From assembly GCA_047459075.1 (NCBI GenBank), contig VSCH01000003.1:1-64000 (forward strand): a stretch of 64,000 nucleotides of DNA. Direction: 5' to 3'. Under the pieces are notes generated by a model, which saw nothing but the letters and a program-made list of their open reading frames with translations, ran no database searches and was not told the origin of the DNA. The stretch is from ZC4RG19 sp017577565. Lineage in GTDB: Bacteria > Actinomycetota > Acidimicrobiia > Acidimicrobiales > VFJN01. Of the stretch, positions 59,560 through 64,000 are shown one piece after another. Numbering within the stretch: position 1 is the first letter of the stretch; each line of letters begins with the position of its first letter. The translations under genes were made by a program, and so were the position numbers.

Positions 59560-60582
59560 TCAGGGGTCGAGCGGCGGGGCCGACGGCAGGGCGTTCAGCG
59601 CGTCGATCATCTCCCGGAAGCGGCCGCCCTTGCGGGGGTCGAAGGTCAGCACGAGCCGGGGGAGGTCGAGGGCGTCGTCGTCGGAGACCTCGGCCGGCAG
59701 GGGCGCGGTGCGCTCGATGCGACCCTCCAGGCACAGGTCGCCGAACCGCTCGTTGAGCTCGGCCACCTCGGCGTCGCTGGGCTCGGCCCGGAGGCGCACG
59801 ACCAGCCGGTCGCCGACCCAGCGGATGCCCTGGTAGTTGCGCCAGAAGCCCCGCACCGCGGCGACCGCCTCGTCGACGTCGTCGGTCACCGTGTAGAGGT
59901 TGACGTCGGGTGGCGAGATGTAGTTGGCGGCGACGAGCTCGTCGTGGACGAACTTGTGCCAGGCGTCCCAGTACGTCTCGCCCGGCACGTCGAGCAGCAC
60001 GATCGGTGCCGGGGTCGCCTTGCCGGTCTGCACGAGGGTGAGCAGCTCCAGCGTCTCGTCGAGCGTCCCGTAGCCGCCGGGGAGGGCGACGAACCCGCTC
60101 GACTCCTTCACCAGCATGAGCTTGCGGGTGAAGAAGTACTTCATCGCCACGACGCGGTCGGACCCGGAGAGCGGGCCCGCCGTCGTCTCCTCGAAGGGCA
60201 GGCGGATGGTGACGCCAAGGCTGCGCTCGGCGCCGGCGCCCTCGGTGGCGGCGGCCATGATGCCCGGACCGGCGCCGGTGACGACCATCCAGCCGGCGTC
60301 GGCCAGGCGGCGGGCCAGCGTGCGGGCCTGGACGTAGAGCGGGTCGCTGGCGTGCGTGCGGGCCGAGCCGAACACCGTCACCTTGCGCACGCCCTTGTAG
60401 GGGGCGAACAGCCGGTAGGCGGCCCGCATCTCCTTCAGGGCGTCGCGGGTGATCTTGAGGTCGAGGCGGTCCGCGTCGTCGGTCGTCAGCCCGTGGGTGA
60501 TGCGGTAGATGTCGGCCAGCACGTCGCGGTTGCGGGTGGCCCCGGCGTCGTCGAGCAGCTGACGGATGAGGTCACGATCCAT
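59560..60582 (-). CDS. LOG family (Rossmann-fold nucleotide-binding) protein
   Basis: 340 residues from ATG 60582. The LOG core is VTVFGSARTHASDP, MVVTGAGPGIMAAATEGA and FVALPGGYGTLDETLELLTLVQTGK, with the PGGYGTxxE motif. Related enzymes cleave nucleoside monophosphates such as cytokinin ribotides, while other members have broader roles. About 60 N-terminal and 90 C-terminal extra residues distinguish it from short LOGs. It lies 30 bp after the Hsp70-like gene on the same strand, so the two may be co-transcribed. Confidence 0.9.
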   Translation of the reverse strand: MDRDLIRQLLDDAGATRNRDVLADIYRITHGLTTDDADRLDLKITRDALKEMRAAYRLFAPYKGVRKVTVFGSARTHASDPLYVQARTLARRLADAGWMVVTGAGPGIMAAATEGAGAERSLGVTIRLPFEETTAGPLSGSDRVVAMKYFFTRKLMLVKESSGFVALPGGYGTLDETLELLTLVQTGKATPAPIVLLDVPGETYWDAWHKFVHDELVAANYISPPDVNLYTVTDDVDEAVAAVRGFWRNYQGIRWVGDRLVVRLRAEPSDAEVAELNERFGDLCLEGRIERTAPLPAEVSDDDALDLPRLVLTFDPRKGGRFREMIDALNALPSAPPLDP

Positions 60583-60612
60583 CGTGGCCCCAGCCTGCCA
60601 CGAGGATCGCCC

Positions 60613-62265
60613 TCAGCCTCCCGAGGCGGCGCACGAGAAGATCGCCGCCGTCAGCGCGGCGCCGACCTCGCCGGAGGCGTCGAACTCCTCGGCCGCCCAC
60701 TGCTCGTTGAACGCCGAGAAGTCCACGGTCGCCGCCATCTCGTCGTAGATGCAGCCGCACAGCGCCTCGGTGTCGCTCACCAAGGGGCCGACCTGGGCGG
60801 CGATGCCGGTGCCGCAGTCGGCGACGAACCGGGCCCGGGCCTCGTCGTTCCAGTCGTCCCCGGGGAGCGGCCGCGGGGTCGACGCCGCCCCGGTGCCCCC
60901 GACGTCCCCGGCGCCGGCGCCGCTCTCCGGCACGGTGGTCGCGCCGGCCGTCGTGGTCGTCGTGCCCTCGGCCGCCGAGCCGCCACCGTCGCCGGTGAGG
61001 GCCAGCGCCGCCACCGCCGCGGCCGCCACGGCGACGACGGCCCCGAGGACGGCGGCGAGCACCCGCCGGCGCCGTGCGGCCGCCGGCACCGGCACGGGCG
61101 CGACCGCGGCGGGCACGTCGGCGGCGGGCGTGGCGCCCGGGGCGGGGTGCAGCGGCTCGGGCGTCGGGACGGGCGGGGGTGCCGGGCGCGGCGGGGGCGG
61201 CGGCGCGACCGCCGCGGCCCGGTCCATGACCGCCCGGACGGCGCCCAGCGAGACCGTGTCCTTCGGCCGGGCGTCGACGGCGACCGGCCGCCCCAGCTCG
61301 CCGACGAGCTGGCCGACCAGCGGGATGCGGGACGAGCCGCCGACCAGCAGGACCGCGGCCAGGTCGTCGACCGTCCGGCCCGCCGAGGCGACGGCTCGCC
61401 GCAGGGCGACGACCGTCTCCTCCAGCGCCGGGCGGATCATCGCCTCGAGCTCGGACCGGGTGAGGCGGACCTCGGTGTGGCGCTGGGGCAGCATGACCGG
61501 GATCGACACGTCGGTCTCGTGCGACAGCGCCTCCTTGGCCTCGACGCACTCCTCCCGCAGCTGGGCGAGGGCGGCGGCCGTGCGGGGGTCGTCCCCCAGC
61601 CCGTCGAGGTCGAGGTCGAGGCTGTCGAGGACGTGCCGGAGGACGGCGTGGTCGACGTCGACGCCGCCCAGGCGCTCGATGCCGTCGGGCCGGCCCACGA
61701 GGCGCGCGCCTCCGGGAGCGATCTCGACCACCGCGGCGTCGAAGGTCCCGCCGCCCAGGTCGTAGACGGCCACCGTGCCGTGCGCCTGCGGACGGCGGGC
61801 CGCGTACTCGGTCGCCGCCGCGACCGGCTCGGGCACGAGCAGGTCGACGGACAGCCCGACGTGGCGCAGCGCCTGGCGCAGGAGGTCGAGCTTGTACTCG
61901 CCCCAGTTGGCCGGGTGGGTGAGGGCCAGCGACGCCGGCGGCTCGCCCTCGGTGGCGCTCACCTGGTCGACGACCCACTCGACGACCCGGGCCATGCACA
62001 GCTCGGCGGCGACCGGGGTGCCCCCGAGCAGCAGGGGCGTGGGGTCGCCGACCCGGCGCTTGAACTCGCGGGCGACGCGCCCGGGGTCGGTGACGGCCCG
62101 GCGGGCGGCCGGCTCGCCGACGAGCAGACGGTCGTCCACCAGGCAGACGACCGTCGGGACCGCGACGCTGCGGGTGCCGAGGGTCGCCGGCTCGACCCGG
62201 CCGTCCCGCCCGACGGCCGCGGCCGTGTACGTGGTGCCGACGTCGACGCCGAGGTGGTACGGCAC
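60613..62265 (-). CDS. Membrane-anchored Hsp70 family protein
   Basis: 550 residues from GTG 62265. The N-terminal 350 residues are a full Hsp70/actin ATPase: HLGVDVGTTYTAAAV, VAVYDLGGGTFDAAVVEI and LLVGGSSRIPLVGQ. There is no DnaK substrate-binding domain. A Pro-rich stretch, an Arg-rich stop and a membrane span at about residues 397-421 (LAAVLGAVVAVAAAAVAALALTG) lead to a Thr-rich linker and an outer domain of about 70 residues with four Cys. This looks like an actinobacterial envelope chaperone or sensor that couples a cytoplasmic ATPase to an outer Cys domain (inference). Confidence 0.85.
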   Translation of the reverse strand: MPYHLGVDVGTTYTAAAVGRDGRVEPATLGTRSVAVPTVVCLVDDRLLVGEPAARRAVTDPGRVAREFKRRVGDPTPLLLGGTPVAAELCMARVVEWVVDQVSATEGEPPASLALTHPANWGEYKLDLLRQALRHVGLSVDLLVPEPVAAATEYAARRPQAHGTVAVYDLGGGTFDAAVVEIAPGGARLVGRPDGIERLGGVDVDHAVLRHVLDSLDLDLDGLGDDPRTAAALAQLREECVEAKEALSHETDVSIPVMLPQRHTEVRLTRSELEAMIRPALEETVVALRRAVASAGRTVDDLAAVLLVGGSSRIPLVGQLVGELGRPVAVDARPKDTVSLGAVRAVMDRAAAVAPPPPPRPAPPPVPTPEPLHPAPGATPAADVPAAVAPVPVPAAARRRRVLAAVLGAVVAVAAAAVAALALTGDGGGSAAEGTTTTTAGATTVPESGAGAGDVGGTGAASTPRPLPGDDWNDEARARFVADCGTGIAAQVGPLVSDTEALCGCIYDEMAATVDFSAFNEQWAAEEFDASGEVGAALTAAIFSCAASGG

Positions 62266-62279
62266 GGCAGGCGGCCGGC

Positions 62280-64000
62280 TCAGGCGCCGGCGGGCAGCCG
62301 CTCGACGCGCTCGTAGAGGGTCGTGCGCTCCTGCAGCGTGCGGCCGAGGGGCTCGACCAGGGCGGCGAAGTCCTCCGGCGTCATCTCCTGGCCGTGGGTG
62401 GCGCCCGCGGCCCGGGAGATGTTCTCGTCCATGAGCGTGCCGCCCAGGTCGTTGCAGCCGGCCTGCAGGAGCTGCACGCCGGCCGCCGGCCCGAGCTTCA
62501 CCCACGAGAACTGCACGTTGTCGATCAGCCCCCGGTAGACGATCCGGGCCACGGCGTGCACGAGCAGCACCTCGCGGAACGTCGGCCCCCGGCGGGCCTT
62601 GCGCTGCAGGTAGAGCGGGGCCGCCATGTGCACGAACGGCAGCCCCACGAACTCGGTGAAGCCGCCGGTCTCGGCCTGCAGGTCGCGGGTGCGCAGCAGG
62701 TGGCGGGCCCACGACACCGGCGACTCGACCGCGCCGAACATCATCGTGACGTTCGAGCGCAGGCCGACCCGGTGGGCGGTGCGGTGCACCTCGAGCCACT
62801 CGTCGGTCGAGATCTTGTCGGGGCAGAGCACCTCGCGCACCGGGTCGTCGAGGATCTCCGCCGCGGTGCCGGGCAGCGAGCGGAGCCCGGCGTCCATGAG
62901 CCGGCGCAGGTAGGCGTCGAGCGGCTCGCCCAGGCGCTTCGCCCCCTCGCTGACCTCGAGGGCGGTGAAGCCGTGGACGTGGATCTCGGGCGCCGCCTCC
63001 TTCACCGCCCGGGTGACCTCGACGTAGTAGTCGCCGTCGAAGTCGGGGTGGATGCCGCCCTGCAGGCAGACCTCGGTGGCGCCCCGCTCCCACGCCTCGC
63101 GGGCCCGCTGGGCGATGTCGTCGAGGGTCAGCAGGTAGGGCGTGCCCCGCAGGTTGAGCGACAGGGGGCCCTTCGAGAACCCGCAGAACCGGCACTTGAA
63201 CGTGCAGACGTTCGTGTAGTTGATGTTGCGGTTGCGCACGTAGGTGACGACGTCGCCGACCGCCTGCCGGCGCAGCTCGTCGGCCAGCTCGGCCACGGCC
63301 ACGACCTCGGGCCCGCGGGCCGAGAACAGCGCCACGACCTCCTCCTCGCCCGGCTCCTGGCCCTGCTCGACGCCGGCCAGCACCTCGGCCACCCGGCCCC
63401 GCACGGGGCGCCGGGGGGCGGGCACGAGGGTCGGCGGCTCGGCGTCGGCGCCCGAGTACCAGGCGGTCGAGCGCTCGCCGGTGAGGACGACCTCGGCGCC
63501 GGTGCCGGCCGCGGCGTTGGCCAGCGCGCGCTCGGGGAACACGGCCCCGGGGTCGTCGCGGCCCAGGCCCTCGGCGTCGGAGCGGTCGAGCACGGGGAAG
63601 ACGAGCGCGGGGTCGAGCCAGCGCTCGGCGTCGGCGACGAACCGGGGGTAGACGGTGAGCCGCGGCGCCAGCGCGAAGCCCCGCTCCTCGGTCACCGCCC
63701 GCAGGCGGTCGAGGGCCGGCCAGGGGCGCTCGGGGTTGACGTGGTCGGCGGTCACCGGCGACACGCCGCCCCAGTCGTCGATGCCCGCGTCGAGCAGCAC
63801 GCCGAAGTCGTCGGCGAGGTTGGGCGGCGCCTGCACGTGGACCTCGGGCGGCAGCACCAGGCGGGCCAGGGCGATGGCCTGGAGGTGCTCCTCGATGGGG
63901 CAGGGCGGCGCCTGGTGCATGGCCGTGCCGGGCTTGGGCAGGAAGTTCTGGACGATGACCTCCTGCACGTGGCCCCAGCGGGCGTGGGACTCGGCGATCG
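62280..64000 (-). CDS. fbiC: 7,8-didemethyl-8-hydroxy-5-deazariboflavin synthase, C-terminal part (window-truncated)
   Basis: The open frame enters from the window's right edge and ends at 62280. The visible part covers the end of the CofG half (WGHVQEVIVQNFLPKPGTAM) and the whole CofH half, with the radical-SAM cluster motif C-x3-C-x2-C in NYTNVCTFKCRFCGFSKG. The later blocks TEVCLQGGIHPDFDGDYY and VQFSWVKLGPAAGVQLLQAGCNDLGGTLMDENISRAAG are typical. FbiC makes the F420 chromophore from tyrosine and 5-amino-6-ribitylamino-uracil. It is followed by the Hsp70 gene after 14 bp. The N-terminal radical-SAM cluster is outside the window. Confidence 0.95.
   Translation of the reverse strand, partial: IAESHARWGHVQEVIVQNFLPKPGTAMHQAPPCPIEEHLQAIALARLVLPPEVHVQAPPNLADDFGVLLDAGIDDWGGVSPVTADHVNPERPWPALDRLRAVTEERGFALAPRLTVYPRFVADAERWLDPALVFPVLDRSDAEGLGRDDPGAVFPERALANAAAGTGAEVVLTGERSTAWYSGADAEPPTLVPAPRRPVRGRVAEVLAGVEQGQEPGEEEVVALFSARGPEVVAVAELADELRRQAVGDVVTYVRNRNINYTNVCTFKCRFCGFSKGPLSLNLRGTPYLLTLDDIAQRAREAWERGATEVCLQGGIHPDFDGDYYVEVTRAVKEAAPEIHVHGFTALEVSEGAKRLGEPLDAYLRRLMDAGLRSLPGTAAEILDDPVREVLCPDKISTDEWLEVHRTAHRVGLRSNVTMMFGAVESPVSWARHLLRTRDLQAETGGFTEFVGLPFVHMAAPLYLQRKARRGPTFREVLLVHAVARIVYRGLIDNVQFSWVKLGPAAGVQLLQAGCNDLGGTLMDENISRAAGATHGQEMTPEDFAALVEPLGRTLQERTTLYERVERLPAGA

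Overview
The window is very GC-rich, with almost every third codon position G or C. This produces long open frames on the non-coding strands that are not genes. The gene content points to Actinomycetota: a CarD-type RNA polymerase regulator, an FbiC-type F420 synthase, a ZAS anti-sigma factor, a DUF3151 protein, SirB1 and LOG proteins, and acyl-CoA dehydrogenases of actinobacterial type. The N-terminal motif GPDWWQASDDKWYPP in the membrane protein at 29071-30132 is a tag I associate with class Acidimicrobiia. That placement is an inference, not a database result. I support 55 protein genes and one tRNA, and no gap between genes exceeds 300 bases. I see no insertion sequence, prophage, CRISPR array or rRNA.

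Layout. 1-5100: a truncated, degenerate kinase and gltB. 5131-13053 (minus): a surface or lipid-type cluster with a GMC oxidoreductase and a small coupled partner, two NAD-dependent SDR epimerases, and two paralogous multi-pass membrane proteins joined by GTGA overlaps. 13102-15702: a cytochrome b561-like protein and a DUF4399 lipoprotein, divergent from an ECF sigma/anti-sigma pair. 15718-21941 (minus): a tightly coupled operon of a reductase-HAD fusion, a zinc alcohol dehydrogenase, a 29-residue ORF, a LarA-like protein and a PlsC acyltransferase. It diverges from a TetR gene, and a perfect palindrome sits in their 24-bp spacer. 22606-26653: a secreted S1 protease, then divergent ddl and murF, which act in consecutive cell-wall steps. 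26693-34400: MarC, an amidase, tRNA-Val with a strong terminator, a membrane protein, carD, an acyl-CoA dehydrogenase with a crotonase, a methyltransferase and a DoxX-like protein. 34407-39791: an RpiR regulator and gamma-glutamyltransferase, divergent from an aldehyde dehydrogenase and a class III aminotransferase. 39834-45112: a fused E1 alpha/beta dehydrogenase, GDPD, an acyl-CoA synthetase and a SirB1 protein. 45188-56432 (mostly plus): an acyl-CoA dehydrogenase, pyruvate kinase, hydrolases, patatin, DUF3151, flavin reductase, PLP decarboxylase-like, MobA-like, rhodanese and RNase D. 56472-64000: a GH13 alpha-glucosidase, two small proteins, a Cys-rich protein, LOG, a membrane-anchored Hsp70 and the C-terminal part of FbiC.

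The window also shows a recurring promoter pattern: a -10 hexamer (TAnnnT, once CAnnnT) lies 7 or 8 bases before an ATG or GTG at thirteen gene starts, which predicts leaderless transcripts. The best candidates for undescribed biology are the TetR-controlled operon at 15718-21966 and the GMC/SDR/membrane-protein cluster at 5131-13053.
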